From QZLE01 sp033852135 (GTDB lineage: Bacteria; Pseudomonadota; Gammaproteobacteria; QZLD01), in the NCBI GenBank assembly GCA_033852135.1, contig JAWSVB010000016.1, positions 193,929 through 257,928 of the forward strand: a stretch of DNA of 64,000 nt. The letters are read 5' to 3'. A program made the position numbers and the translations under genes. Below, in pieces: positions 8,307 to 16,439 of the stretch. The notes under the pieces are model-generated. The model searched no databases and had not been told where the DNA came from. It saw only the letters and a list, made by a program, of their open reading frames with translations. The number at the start of each line of letters is the position of its first letter. Within the stretch, counting starts at the first letter, position 1.

Positions 8307-9494
8307 TTAACTACTTAATTCTAGCAATTGCTCATCGATTTCAGCGATGTTATCACCCTGAGATATATGCCTGGATAGTTTGCTGAAACCTTTTTTATCA
8401 CCAATCATTACACAACCAACAACTTTGTCTTGGTCAAAAATAACTCTCTTATAGACATTGTCTGTAGTTAGTATTTTTGATTCTAACTCATGCTCTGGAT
8501 CATGATTACCAGCTGAGCCAAGCTCTATACCAACAACTTTTAATGTCATAGACATGGTTGAACCATGATATTCGACAGGTTTGCCAGCCATATTTTGCGC
8601 TGCTAACCGCCCTTGCTCCATTGATGTAATCCAACTGCCATATAGTTTGCCATCACGCTCAATTAGATCCCCAGCTGCATAGATGTCACTCACATTGGTT
8701 TGCATATTTTCATTAATAATCAAACCTAAGTTGGTATCTAACCCTGAGTTATTAGCTAAGGTAATATTTGGTCTAACTCCAGCTGAGACAAGGACAACTT
8801 CAGCAGAAAGAGTTTTGCCACTCTTTAATATGACAGTCTCTGCACAAGACTCACCAGCAATATCTGTAGCACAATCACCAAGAATAAAGTTAAAGCCAAC
8901 ACCTTCTAAAGTTTTTTGCAAAAAGGCGCCACCAACTTTATCTAACTGCCTTGGCAAGAGGTGATCTGAAAGTTCGACAACTGTGACTTTTACACCTGCT
9001 TGGATCAATGCATAGCCAAGTTCAAGACCAAGTAAGCCACCACCAAGAATTACAGCAGATGATTTACCCTGTTTATAGCCAATGATTTCATCTGCATCAT
9101 TTATGTTTCTTAGTGCAAACACTCCTGGTTTATTAACACCTGAAATACGCGGAATAAATGCATGGCTTCCTGCAGAGTAAAGAAGCTTATCGTAAGGAAA
9201 CTCTTGACCGTTCTCTGTTACAACTATCTTCTTCTCGCTGTCGATAACTGAGATAGTTGTAGCTGTAACTAAGTTGATATCTTTATCTTGATACCAGCTC
9301 TCTTTTCTTACGACTAATGCTTCTTTGGCTATTTCTCCAGCAACATATTCGTTGAGTCGAATTCTTGAATAAAACGGTAGTGATTCATCTGTTACAATAG
9401 TGATTTTAGCTTCAGGATCTTCTTTCCTTAAGTTTTCAGCTGCTGTAGTGCCTGCTACTCCATTTCCGATTATCAAATAATTCGATACTGCCAT
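8307..9494 (-). CDS. NAD(P)H:rubredoxin reductase-like FAD oxidoreductase
   Basis: A 395-residue flavoprotein of the NorW / rubredoxin reductase family. FAD-binding motif at the N-terminus (LIIGNGVAGTTAAE), NAD-binding motif in the middle (VILGGGLLGLELG), second FAD motif IYAAGDLIE near residue 275, and the C-terminal domain typical of this family. It lacks the redox-active Cys pair of lipoamide dehydrogenases. It should move electrons from NAD(P)H to the rubredoxin at 7515-7676 and so to the ferritin-like protein and rubrerythrins. Good AGGAG site. Upstream in the same direction is trxA. Confidence 0.9.
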   Translation of the reverse strand: MAVSNYLIIGNGVAGTTAAENLRKEDPEAKITIVTDESLPFYSRIRLNEYVAGEIAKEALVVRKESWYQDKDINLVTATTISVIDSEKKIVVTENGQEFPYDKLLYSAGSHAFIPRISGVNKPGVFALRNINDADEIIGYKQGKSSAVILGGGLLGLELGYALIQAGVKVTVVELSDHLLPRQLDKVGGAFLQKTLEGVGFNFILGDCATDIAGESCAETVILKSGKTLSAEVVLVSAGVRPNITLANNSGLDTNLGLIINENMQTNVSDIYAAGDLIERDGKLYGSWITSMEQGRLAAQNMAGKPVEYHGSTMSMTLKVVGIELGSAGNHDPEHELESKILTTDNVYKRVIFDQDKVVGCVMIGDKKGFSKLSRHISQGDNIAEIDEQLLELSS

Positions 9495-9538
9495 TTATGT
9501 TGCCACTCCTGTTTAAAAAATATTCTATATTTATTAAA

Positions 9539-9862
9539 TTAAATACTTAGAACAAACTGTTCAAATTGAGCTTTAGACAATGCGCCCATTTTCACTTCAG
9601 CAACTTCGCCATTTTTGATAGCAACAATTGTTGGGATAGATCTAATTCTGAATTGAGCAGCAAGCTGTTGCTCTTTTTCTGTATCGCATTTTGCAAATAG
9701 GATCTTTGAATTATCTGCATTGATTTTATCTGCAATCTCTTCAAAAACTGGTGCAAAAGCTTTGCATGGACCACACCATGTTGCCCAAAAATCAATAATT
9801 ACTGTTTCATATTTCTTAATCGCATCTTCATAAGCTTCTGCGGTGATGTTTATAACTGCCAT
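9539..9862 (-). CDS. trxA: thioredoxin
   Basis: A 107-residue thioredoxin with the active site WCGPCK at about 30-35 and the cis-Pro loop IRSIPT. It reduces disulfides, and its placement 17 bases after the peroxiredoxin gene suggests it recycles that enzyme. AGGAG site nine bases before the ATG. Confidence 0.95.
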   Translation of the reverse strand: MAVINITAEAYEDAIKKYETVIIDFWATWCGPCKAFAPVFEEIADKINADNSKILFAKCDTEKEQQLAAQFRIRSIPTIVAIKNGEVAEVKMGALSKAQFEQFVLSI

Positions 9863-9879
9863 TATTCTTTCTCCTAAAT

Positions 9880-10350
9880 TTATTCAGCTAGTAGTTTGAG
9901 CTTTTTTAAAACTTTGGCAACAGTATCTTTCGGAGTTACCTTATACCAGGTCTCTATTATATTGCCATCCTCATTAATCAAGAAGGCAGACCTTATAATT
10001 CCCATATACGCTCTGCCATACATTTTCTTCTCTCCCCATACATTAAATAATTCAGCAACTTTATGCCCTTCATCACTTAACAAGGGGAATTTGATATCGA
10101 ACTTTTCAGCAAATATCTTCTGTTTTTCTACAGAATCTGGGCTGATCCCAATTACGTCAACATTTAAATTGTTTAAGTTGGTTAACGAGTCATTGAGTAA
10201 GCATGTTTGCTTAGTACACCCTGGGGTATCTGCTTTGGGGTAAAAGTAAACCAGAACTCTCTTTCCTTTATACTCAGAGATATCTATCAGCTTATTATCC
10301 TGATCATAAAGGGAAAAAACTGGTGCTTTATCATTTATATTCAAATTCAT
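9880..10350 (-). CDS. bcp: thiol peroxidase, Bcp/PrxQ-type peroxiredoxin
   Basis: A 156-residue peroxiredoxin. The peroxidatic Cys lies in KADTPGCTKQTC, with the second, resolving-type Cys five residues on, as in Bcp/PrxQ proteins. It reduces hydrogen peroxide and organic hydroperoxides using thioredoxin, whose gene follows directly. The C-terminal half carries the expected LLSDEGHKVAELFNVWGEKKMYG segment in part. The ribosome-binding site is weak. Confidence 0.94.
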   Translation of the reverse strand: MNLNINDKAPVFSLYDQDNKLIDISEYKGKRVLVYFYPKADTPGCTKQTCLLNDSLTNLNNLNVDVIGISPDSVEKQKIFAEKFDIKFPLLSDEGHKVAELFNVWGEKKMYGRAYMGIIRSAFLINEDGNIIETWYKVTPKDTVAKVLKKLKLLAE

Positions 10351-10413
10351 AATAAATCTTAAAGTGAAATTTATTTAACAAACTGTTTCAGGAAACAATG
10401 GGCAAGAAACAAC

Positions 10414-10438
10414 GGGCAGGGTTAAATTAACCCTGCCC
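10414..10438 (-). terminator. hairpin after reverse rubrerythrin
   Basis: Perfect 12-bp stem (10414-10425 with 10427-10438) with a minimal loop, 18 bases beyond the rubrerythrin stop. The bases after it are only moderately T-rich, so it may be a partial terminator inside the antioxidant run. Confidence 0.65.
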
Positions 10439-10456
10439 ATAATAACTATTACTAGT

Positions 10457-11005
10457 TTAGCTGAAGAATCTTTTTAATAGACCTTCAAAAGCCATTCCGT
10501 GTCTGGCTTCGTCTTTACACATTTCATGCACTGTATCATGAATTGCATCAAGGTTAAGCTGTTTAGCACGTGTAGCAAGATCTTTCTTGCCTTGGCATGC
10601 GCCATGCTCAGCGTCAACGCGTGCTTGTAGATTTGCTTTAGTGTCAGCAACAACAACTTCACCAAGAAGTTCAGCAAATTTAGCTGCATGTTCTGCTTCT
10701 TCAAAAGCGATTCTTTTGTATGCTTCTGCAACTTCAGGATAACCTTCACGATCAGCTTGACGGCTCATTGCTAGGTACATACCAACTTCAGTACACTCGC
10801 CTGCAAAGTTAGCTCTAAGGCCTTCTACGATCTCTGCGTCTACGCCTTCAGCAACACCAATTACGTGCTCATCAGCCCATGACATTCCATCAGTAGCGAC
10901 CTGCTCTTTGAACTTCTCAGCAGGAACTTTACATTGTGGACAAGATTCTGGTGGTGTATCACCTTCATGAATATATCCGCATACAGTACAAACCCATTTC
11001 TTCAT
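10457..11005 (-). CDS. reverse rubrerythrin
   Basis: A 182-residue peroxidase with the domains in reverse of classic rubrerythrin: an N-terminal rubredoxin module (CTVCGYIHEGD and CPQC, within 1-27) and a C-terminal diiron four-helix domain with ligand helices ECTEVGMY, FEEAEHAAKF, DAEHGACQ and KDEARHGMAF. Reverse rubrerythrins of clostridia are NADH-dependent peroxide reductases, made strongly on oxygen exposure; that role is taken from the family. AGGAG site at the right distance. A second rubrerythrin, with the domains in the classic order, lies at 24586-25161. Confidence 0.93.
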   Translation of the reverse strand: MKKWVCTVCGYIHEGDTPPESCPQCKVPAEKFKEQVATDGMSWADEHVIGVAEGVDAEIVEGLRANFAGECTEVGMYLAMSRQADREGYPEVAEAYKRIAFEEAEHAAKFAELLGEVVVADTKANLQARVDAEHGACQGKKDLATRAKQLNLDAIHDTVHEMCKDEARHGMAFEGLLKRFFS

Positions 11006-11076
11006 TTAAAACTCCTAAATGATTAATTTAACTTAATAACCAGCTCTGTTTGAGTTGGTCTAACTTCAATCAGGTA

Positions 11077-12492
11077 TTAACCTGTAAACTCAATAGACTG
11101 ACCTAGAGCAAGCTCTAAAACCGTCCTATTTATCTCTGCATAAGTTGGATGCGCATGAATGATTCTTACAACATCATTAATATCTGTACCCAACTGAATC
11201 ATATTCGCCAACTCTTGGATGATTTCAGATACAACATATCCAATCATCTGAGCAGCAATTACTTTATTATCTTTAACCCAAATTTTTACAAAACCATCTG
11301 TGTGCTCTTCAATAGCAGCTCTTAAATTTGCTTCAAATGGTACTTTAAAGCTCTTAACGTCGGTTAAGTCACTTGGAACAGTTCCTACTGCAACTATCTC
11401 CGGATAAGAGTAAACAACAGCAGGAATCACTTCATAATTGATCTCATCAAGCTCTTCACCCTTCTTCTTAGCTACTATGTTCTCTGCACATATAAGACCT
11501 TGCTGAACACCAACGTGAGCTAATATTGATTTGCCGGTTGCATCACCAACTGACCACACACTATCAACATTTGTCTGCATTTTGTCATTAACATCAATGC
11601 CACGCATAGTGTATTTAAGGCCAACCTTCTCATACCCTTTTTTATCGACAACAGCTTGGCGTCCAATTGCAATCAGGTTTGCTGGAGAATCAACTTCTAT
11701 AGTATTTCCAGTTTTTTGGCATTCACCCTTTAATAAACCATCTTGAATAGAGGTTACTTTGCAACCGGTAATGATTCTTACTCCATTACTCTCTAGCTGC
11801 TTAGTGATCTCGGCAGATACATCTGGATCCATTAAGCAAAGAACTCTGTCTGCACACTCTACTACTGTTATCTCTGTACCAAGGTTTGAGAAGATAGTGG
11901 CAAACTCAAGGCCAATAACACCGCCACCAACAATAGTCAGTTTTTCTGGTAGTTCTTTAACTGAAATCAGTCGGTTACTATTCATTATTGACGGATCATT
12001 CTCATCAATAATGCCTGGAATCAATGGCGCTGAACCAGTAGCGATAACGATGTTATCGCCACTAATTTCAATAGAGTTGCCTTTCAGGTCCATCTCACCA
12101 TCGATATTTAACTTACCGTAATGGACCTTTACTTTATTTTTATCTACTAGCTCAGCATCACCTTGGTAGACATCAATACCGTTATCTTTAAGAAGCTTGG
12201 TAATCATCTCTCTTTCACTGAGAATTACTTTATCTCTTCTTTCTGCAACTTTTCCAAAATCGATATCAACATCACCAACGTTGATGCCATACTTTTTTGC
12301 ATGAAGGGCATTTTTAGCTACTTTCGCAGACTGAATCATTGCTTTACTAGGGGTACACCCCCAGTTGATACAGATACCACCAATATAGTCTCTCTCAACA
12401 ACAGCAACCTTTGATCCTAACTGAGTCAATCTAATAGCACAGTTATAACCAGCTGGACCAGACCCAATAACAATAGCGTCGTAGTTAACCAT
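11077..12492 (-). CDS. lpdA: dihydrolipoamide dehydrogenase
   Basis: A 471-residue flavoprotein disulfide reductase. FAD motif IGSGPAGYNCA, redox-active disulfide GGICINWGCTPSK, NAD motif VGGGVIGLEFA, and the C-terminal His-Glu pair HAHPTYAE. This His-x-x-P-x-x-x-E end is typical of lipoamide dehydrogenase. No 2-oxoacid dehydrogenase genes are nearby; its place in the antioxidant run suggests a role in thiol reduction here, which is inference. AGGAG site before the ATG. Confidence 0.9.
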   Translation of the reverse strand: MVNYDAIVIGSGPAGYNCAIRLTQLGSKVAVVERDYIGGICINWGCTPSKAMIQSAKVAKNALHAKKYGINVGDVDIDFGKVAERRDKVILSEREMITKLLKDNGIDVYQGDAELVDKNKVKVHYGKLNIDGEMDLKGNSIEISGDNIVIATGSAPLIPGIIDENDPSIMNSNRLISVKELPEKLTIVGGGVIGLEFATIFSNLGTEITVVECADRVLCLMDPDVSAEITKQLESNGVRIITGCKVTSIQDGLLKGECQKTGNTIEVDSPANLIAIGRQAVVDKKGYEKVGLKYTMRGIDVNDKMQTNVDSVWSVGDATGKSILAHVGVQQGLICAENIVAKKKGEELDEINYEVIPAVVYSYPEIVAVGTVPSDLTDVKSFKVPFEANLRAAIEEHTDGFVKIWVKDNKVIAAQMIGYVVSEIIQELANMIQLGTDINDVVRIIHAHPTYAEINRTVLELALGQSIEFTG

Positions 12493-12543
12493 TACCCTTC
12501 TCCTATAATTTCAAAAACTAGTTTTAAAATCTATTTGAGCAAA

Positions 12544-13059
12544 TTAGCAAGCTGCTGCGGCACCATCTGCCCCAACAAAATTACCGATCTCTTGATCGAT
12601 AAAATATAGAGACTCACCACCAGCTCCAATCAGTCTTAGCTTATCTAAAACCTTTGAAAATAGAGCTTCTTCTTCAACCTGCTCTGCTACAAACCATTGT
12701 AGATAATTAAATGATGCCCAATCTTTTTCGTCATAAGCGATACTAACAAGATCATTAATTGTTCCTGTTACATACTTCTCGTGTTGAAATGCTTCTTCAA
12801 ATACTTCTTGTATATTTGCGTATTCGCTTTGAGGTTTACCAATTTGACTAAGAACTGGCATCGCACCTTTTTCGCACATATAGTCGAACATTTTGTTCAT
12901 GTGAGACATCTCTTCTGCAGCATGCTCTCTAAAGAATGTAGCGCAATTTTCAAGCCCTTGACTATCAGCCCATGCACTCATTTGTAGGTAAATATTTGAT
13001 GAGAAGAACTCGACTCCTAATTGGTCATTTAGCTTACTTACCATTTTTTCGCTTAACAT
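12544..13059 (-). CDS. ftn: non-heme ferritin
   Basis: A 171-residue iron-storage ferritin. Ferroxidase ligands are visible as Glu in GVEFFSSNIYLQ, E and H in EHAAEEMSHMNK, E in EEAFQHEKYV and EQVEEE near residue 130. It oxidises and stores iron and so limits Fenton chemistry. The frame extends four codons further to an ATG at 13071, but the GGAG ribosome-binding site lies inside those codons, six bases before the ATG at 13059, so the inner start was chosen; it matches the usual N-terminus of FtnA proteins. It is the first gene of the antioxidant run, divergent from oxyR. Confidence 0.92.
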   Translation of the reverse strand: MLSEKMVSKLNDQLGVEFFSSNIYLQMSAWADSQGLENCATFFREHAAEEMSHMNKMFDYMCEKGAMPVLSQIGKPQSEYANIQEVFEEAFQHEKYVTGTINDLVSIAYDEKDWASFNYLQWFVAEQVEEEALFSKVLDKLRLIGAGGESLYFIDQEIGNFVGADGAAAAC

Positions 13060-13223
13060 TTTTTTCTCCATTCTGAATCTTTACTGATATTACTTTACTG
13101 AACTGTGGGGTTATATAAACGCATGAATTAAACTAATAGTCAAACTCTACCCTGCTCTTCCTCATGGCTTAAATACTACTGCTGAAATAGAGTATTGTAT
13201 AATTGGAATTTTTTATCGACTTA

Positions 13224-13238
13224 ATAGGTTTTATCTAT
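13224..13238 (+). promoter_or_regulatory. OxyR binding motif
   Basis: ATAGGTTTTATCTAT fits the OxyR half-element ATAGnTnnnAnCTAT at every fixed position. It lies 91 bases before the oxyR start and 165 before ftn, placed for autoregulation and possibly for control of the divergent antioxidant genes. No second perfect element is seen at the expected spacing. Confidence 0.7.
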
Positions 13239-13328
13239 GGTAAAATTAAGTTTTTAAAAATCAGCCTATTGCTGACTATAGAATTACTTGCTGTTTATGA
13301 TCTAAATATTAGTTTTGTTGGAGAAATA

Positions 13329-14240
13329 ATGAACCTTAAAGACTTACGCTATTTGGTAGCAGTTTCTGAATATCAACATTTTGGAAAAGCAGCTGAGTTT
13401 TGCTATGTAAGCCAGCCAACTTTAAGCGCCCAAATAAAGAAACTTGAAGATTCTTTAGGCGTAAAGCTTATTGAAAGAACTAACAAGAATGTATTTATAA
13501 CTCCACTGGGAAAAGAGATTGTAGAAAAAGCCAAACAATTACTTAACCAAGCGGATGAACTAACAGCTTATGCAAAGGCATCAAGGGATCCTCTTGCTGG
13601 TTCACTCAGAATTGGAACAATCCCGACAATAGCACCATATTTATTACCGGTTATTATTCCTGAAATCAAAAAGTGTATGCCTGATTTGAAGCCATTACTT
13701 TTTGAAGATCAAACTCATCGGATCGTTAAAAAAATGAATGACGGTGAGCTAGACATGCTTATTCTTGCTGTTCCTGTTGAAACTGGAAAACTAGAGGTGG
13801 AAAACCTATTTCACGAACCGTTTTATTTAGCTGCACCAGCTGACCATGATCTAGCAAATAAAGATAATGTTTCTCTTAATGACATCCATAACGAAACTAT
13901 ATTGTTACTGGAAGAGGGACACTGCCTAAGAGATCATGCTTTAGAGTTCTGCAACATCAGCCAAAGCGATGATGAATTAGCCTTTAGAGCCACCAGTCTT
14001 GAAACTCTGCGCCAAATGGTTGCATCAAAAGCTGGGATTACACTTCTACCGGCTCTTTCAGTCACCAACAAAGCCGTTTCATTTAACTCCGAATTAATCA
14101 GCTATAAAGAGTTTAATGACAGTAAAATAGGTCGAGATATTGCTGTTATTTATCGAAAAAACACGGTTAGAGTTGATGCAATCCAAAAGTTGACCGAAAT
14201 TATTAAGTCGTGTGTACCTGAAGAGTGGTTAATACAATGA
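13329..14240 (+). CDS. oxyR: hydrogen peroxide-inducible LysR-type activator OxyR
   Basis: A 303-residue LysR-type regulator. N-terminal winged HTH (MNLKDLRYLVAVSEYQHFGK, then PTLSAQIKKLE), C-terminal sensor domain with the two redox cysteines in EEGHCLRDHALEFC, the spacing of Cys199 and Cys208 in enteric OxyR. Peroxide should join them and activate transcription. The open frame runs 42 codons further upstream, but ATG 13329 has a GGAG site at the right distance and gives the family start; the extension also covers the OxyR box. It is divergent from eight antioxidant genes, its likely targets. Confidence 0.95.
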   Translation: MNLKDLRYLVAVSEYQHFGKAAEFCYVSQPTLSAQIKKLEDSLGVKLIERTNKNVFITPLGKEIVEKAKQLLNQADELTAYAKASRDPLAGSLRIGTIPTIAPYLLPVIIPEIKKCMPDLKPLLFEDQTHRIVKKMNDGELDMLILAVPVETGKLEVENLFHEPFYLAAPADHDLANKDNVSLNDIHNETILLLEEGHCLRDHALEFCNISQSDDELAFRATSLETLRQMVASKAGITLLPALSVTNKAVSFNSELISYKEFNDSKIGRDIAVIYRKNTVRVDAIQKLTEIIKSCVPEEWLIQ

Positions 14241-14249
14241 ACTTAATTT

Positions 14250-15665
14250 TTAGTAGCTAAACCTAACTCTGCAATAAACATTATCATTTTTATCAAACTG
14301 CCCCCAAAAGGTATAATCTTTGTTGCCACTAAAGATATTTGCGCCCACATCAACACTCCAACTATCATCAATACGATATGATAAAGATGGTCTTAGATAA
14401 TTATCATTATCAGTTGGGGAGTAGAATACAAATAGTGACAAATTGACCGTATCGCGTTGTAACCGATAGTTAAGCCTTGTTGTTATCAAATGGCGACTCT
14501 GATCCTGTTCATACTGTGGGAACATTGAATTATTGAGTAGTTGATCATGGTTTTGTATATGCTCAATATAATACTGTAGCCCCATACTCAGTTTTGCTAT
14601 CAACTCCCATTCATACCCTATTAAAAAACGGATCTGGTCATTAGGTATACGAAGGTTGGTTCCATCTTTATCTTGAGGTGACTGATAGTAGCTTATTTCA
14701 GCATTAGCGATTCCACCAAGAATAGATGAACGAATACTTGCACCATAACTATTTAGTCTTGCGAACGTTGGATTTCCATTTGCATCCATTGCTGTTGGCT
14801 GCCCCCAAAACCCTCTATAGCCATATAAAGCCCACTCGATCCCGTTGAAAGTGTCATATATTCGCAAAGCCAACTCACTATTTGATAGTTTCTCACTGGG
14901 ATTCTGTGGCGCTATTTGCGGTGGAGCTGCAACAATTTGTCCTGCTACTGGAGAGAAAAATGAAAACCGCTCTCCAGTTAAATACACATCTGATTCAAAT
15001 TCAGGCATCCAGACTAAATCAACGCTTACTGACTTTGTAAAATATCCAAGCTTAATAGCATCAGATGGGGCCTTTAGATACTCCAAATCTCTACCAGCAA
15101 AGAATGATTGATAGTCTTTAGGGAACATGTCATTAAGGAATAATAGATCTCCAGTGCCCCAGGTTAGAACTTGCCTTCCAGCTGTTATATCTAGATCTCC
15201 AGTTGAATATTTAGCAGTTGCCTCACGAATATTGATAGCATATTCATCAACTGCGCCATCAGCATGAGCATCACCTTTTAATTTAAGATCTATATCATTC
15301 CATATATGGGTTAGCTCTATTCTTGCAGTTAATTCAGCAAGGGAAAGATCACTGTTTGTTTTAGCTACATTGTTATCGGTAAATGTTCCAACACCCATCT
15401 CAAAGAATCCATGTAGCTCTATACCTTGCTCCTCTTCATCTTCCCAGTCGTCATCCCAATCATCGGCAAATGATGGCGTTGAGAAAAAAAAGATAAGCAA
15501 TAAGGATAGTCCAATACCTTTTTCTAATCTTCGAAGCGCCCTTCGGCTACGCTCAGGGTGCTTTACAATTTTCACCGTTCCCTGAGCGTAGCCGAAGGGT
15601 GTAAAAGTCATAGAGAACAATCCATTACATAAATTCAAACCTTTGACTCCTACTTCCCAAACCAC
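14250..15665 (-). CDS. DUF1302-like outer membrane beta-barrel protein
   Basis: A 471-residue predicted porin-like protein. After a hydrophobic signal segment (GLSLLLIFFFSTPSFA, cleavage before DDWDDDW) it alternates short strands and turns and ends in the aromatic residue expected of a barrel C-terminus (RVRFSY). It lies last in an operon with a LolA-like protein and an RND exporter. The region before the signal segment is odd: about 35 residues include translated copies of a dispersed inverted repeat (FGYAQG and HPERSRRA), so a repeat has entered the 5' end of the gene. The true start is uncertain; candidates are the ATG at 15665, overlapping the upstream gene, the ATG at 15611, or a GTG inside the repeat. 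Confidence 0.75.
   Translation of the reverse strand: MVWEVGVKGLNLCNGLFSMTFTPFGYAQGTVKIVKHPERSRRALRRLEKGIGLSLLLIFFFSTPSFADDWDDDWEDEEEQGIELHGFFEMGVGTFTDNNVAKTNSDLSLAELTARIELTHIWNDIDLKLKGDAHADGAVDEYAINIREATAKYSTGDLDITAGRQVLTWGTGDLLFLNDMFPKDYQSFFAGRDLEYLKAPSDAIKLGYFTKSVSVDLVWMPEFESDVYLTGERFSFFSPVAGQIVAAPPQIAPQNPSEKLSNSELALRIYDTFNGIEWALYGYRGFWGQPTAMDANGNPTFARLNSYGASIRSSILGGIANAEISYYQSPQDKDGTNLRIPNDQIRFLIGYEWELIAKLSMGLQYYIEHIQNHDQLLNNSMFPQYEQDQSRHLITTRLNYRLQRDTVNLSLFVFYSPTDNDNYLRPSLSYRIDDSWSVDVGANIFSGNKDYTFWGQFDKNDNVYCRVRFSY
15539..15599. repeat. dispersed inverted repeat element, family C
   Basis: 20-bp perfect terminal arms, 15539-15558 and 15580-15599, around a 21-base centre. Each arm is a form of CCCTGAGCGTAGCCGAAGGG. 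A related copy is at 40110-40208. This one lies within the 5' coding end of the barrel gene. Confidence 0.9.
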
Positions 15666-16438
15666 TTACGAGGTGGTTTGCGCAATGATCTCTCGGTGAA
15701 TATATCCGCTGGAATACCAACATTATATTTAACGCCTTTGAATTCCATCAATGTGTATCCACCAGTTTGGATATCGGTAATCTTAGATCTAACTACGGTA
15801 TGGAAACCTTGAACATTTTCTATCTTCACAGTTTCTACTGTGCGATAGAGCTTGCCAGCCTTGTTTAAGTATTCAATTTTACTTGGAAGAAATGAGATTT
15901 TATCAATCCAAAGTTTATAGGATGAAAACTCTACGTCTTCTGGCTGCTTTGGAGTATTTTCAACAATGTATTCTTTTTCGGTTGTTTCCAGCAGTTTATG
16001 ATTATCTTCGTCTATTCCGCGACCTGAAACATCTTCATAAAAGAAATGTGATCCTACAAAACTTGTACGCTTATCACCTGCTGCAATACGCTTAACCAGA
16101 TCAATACTTGGCAGATAAAGCCACCTGTCGTCATCCTTGCCAATATGTTTAGACACCATAAATACTGTATCGCGCACATCTGCCGGCTTGGTAAATTTGA
16201 TCAGAAAGTTCTGGGCTCCGCCTTCTGCAACATCTTTTCGAATCATACTGAATTGTCGACGTTGCTTGTTTCCATTCTTATCAACAATAGTCATCCTCAC
16301 CTTTGCCTGACCATCATCACCTGCATAATAAGATGCCAGATTAGCGAAGCGCACTATTAAATTTACATCAGTAAAGTCCTCTGCTGAGGCTAAACCATTT
16401 GCCAGCAATAATATCCCCGCAATTAATATCTTTTTCAT
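15650..16438 (-). CDS. LolA-like outer membrane lipoprotein-sorting protein
   Basis: A 262-residue exported protein: signal peptide MKKILIAGILLLANGLASA, then a LolA/LolB-like half-barrel domain with the family pattern of a long N-terminal region ending in DDRWLYLP, followed by KRIAAGDKRTSFVGS and FEDVSGR-like FYEDVSGR. Members of this group are encoded with RND exporters of the MMPL class and are thought to carry lipids or lipoproteins across the periplasm. The inner ATG at 16438 was taken because GGGAGG lies nine bases ahead, and it starts a proper signal peptide; the open frame goes eight codons further. It sits between the RND exporter and the barrel. Confidence 0.85.
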   Translation of the reverse strand: MKKILIAGILLLANGLASAEDFTDVNLIVRFANLASYYAGDDGQAKVRMTIVDKNGNKQRRQFSMIRKDVAEGGAQNFLIKFTKPADVRDTVFMVSKHIGKDDDRWLYLPSIDLVKRIAAGDKRTSFVGSHFFYEDVSGRGIDEDNHKLLETTEKEYIVENTPKQPEDVEFSSYKLWIDKISFLPSKIEYLNKAGKLYRTVETVKIENVQGFHTVVRSKITDIQTGGYTLMEFKGVKYNVGIPADIFTERSLRKPPRKWFGK

Positions 16439-16439
16439 A

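Noticed and set aside
13203..13328. Extension of oxyR by 42 codons
   Set aside because: The added residues match no LysR start, cover the OxyR box, and a good ribosome-binding site precedes the inner ATG.
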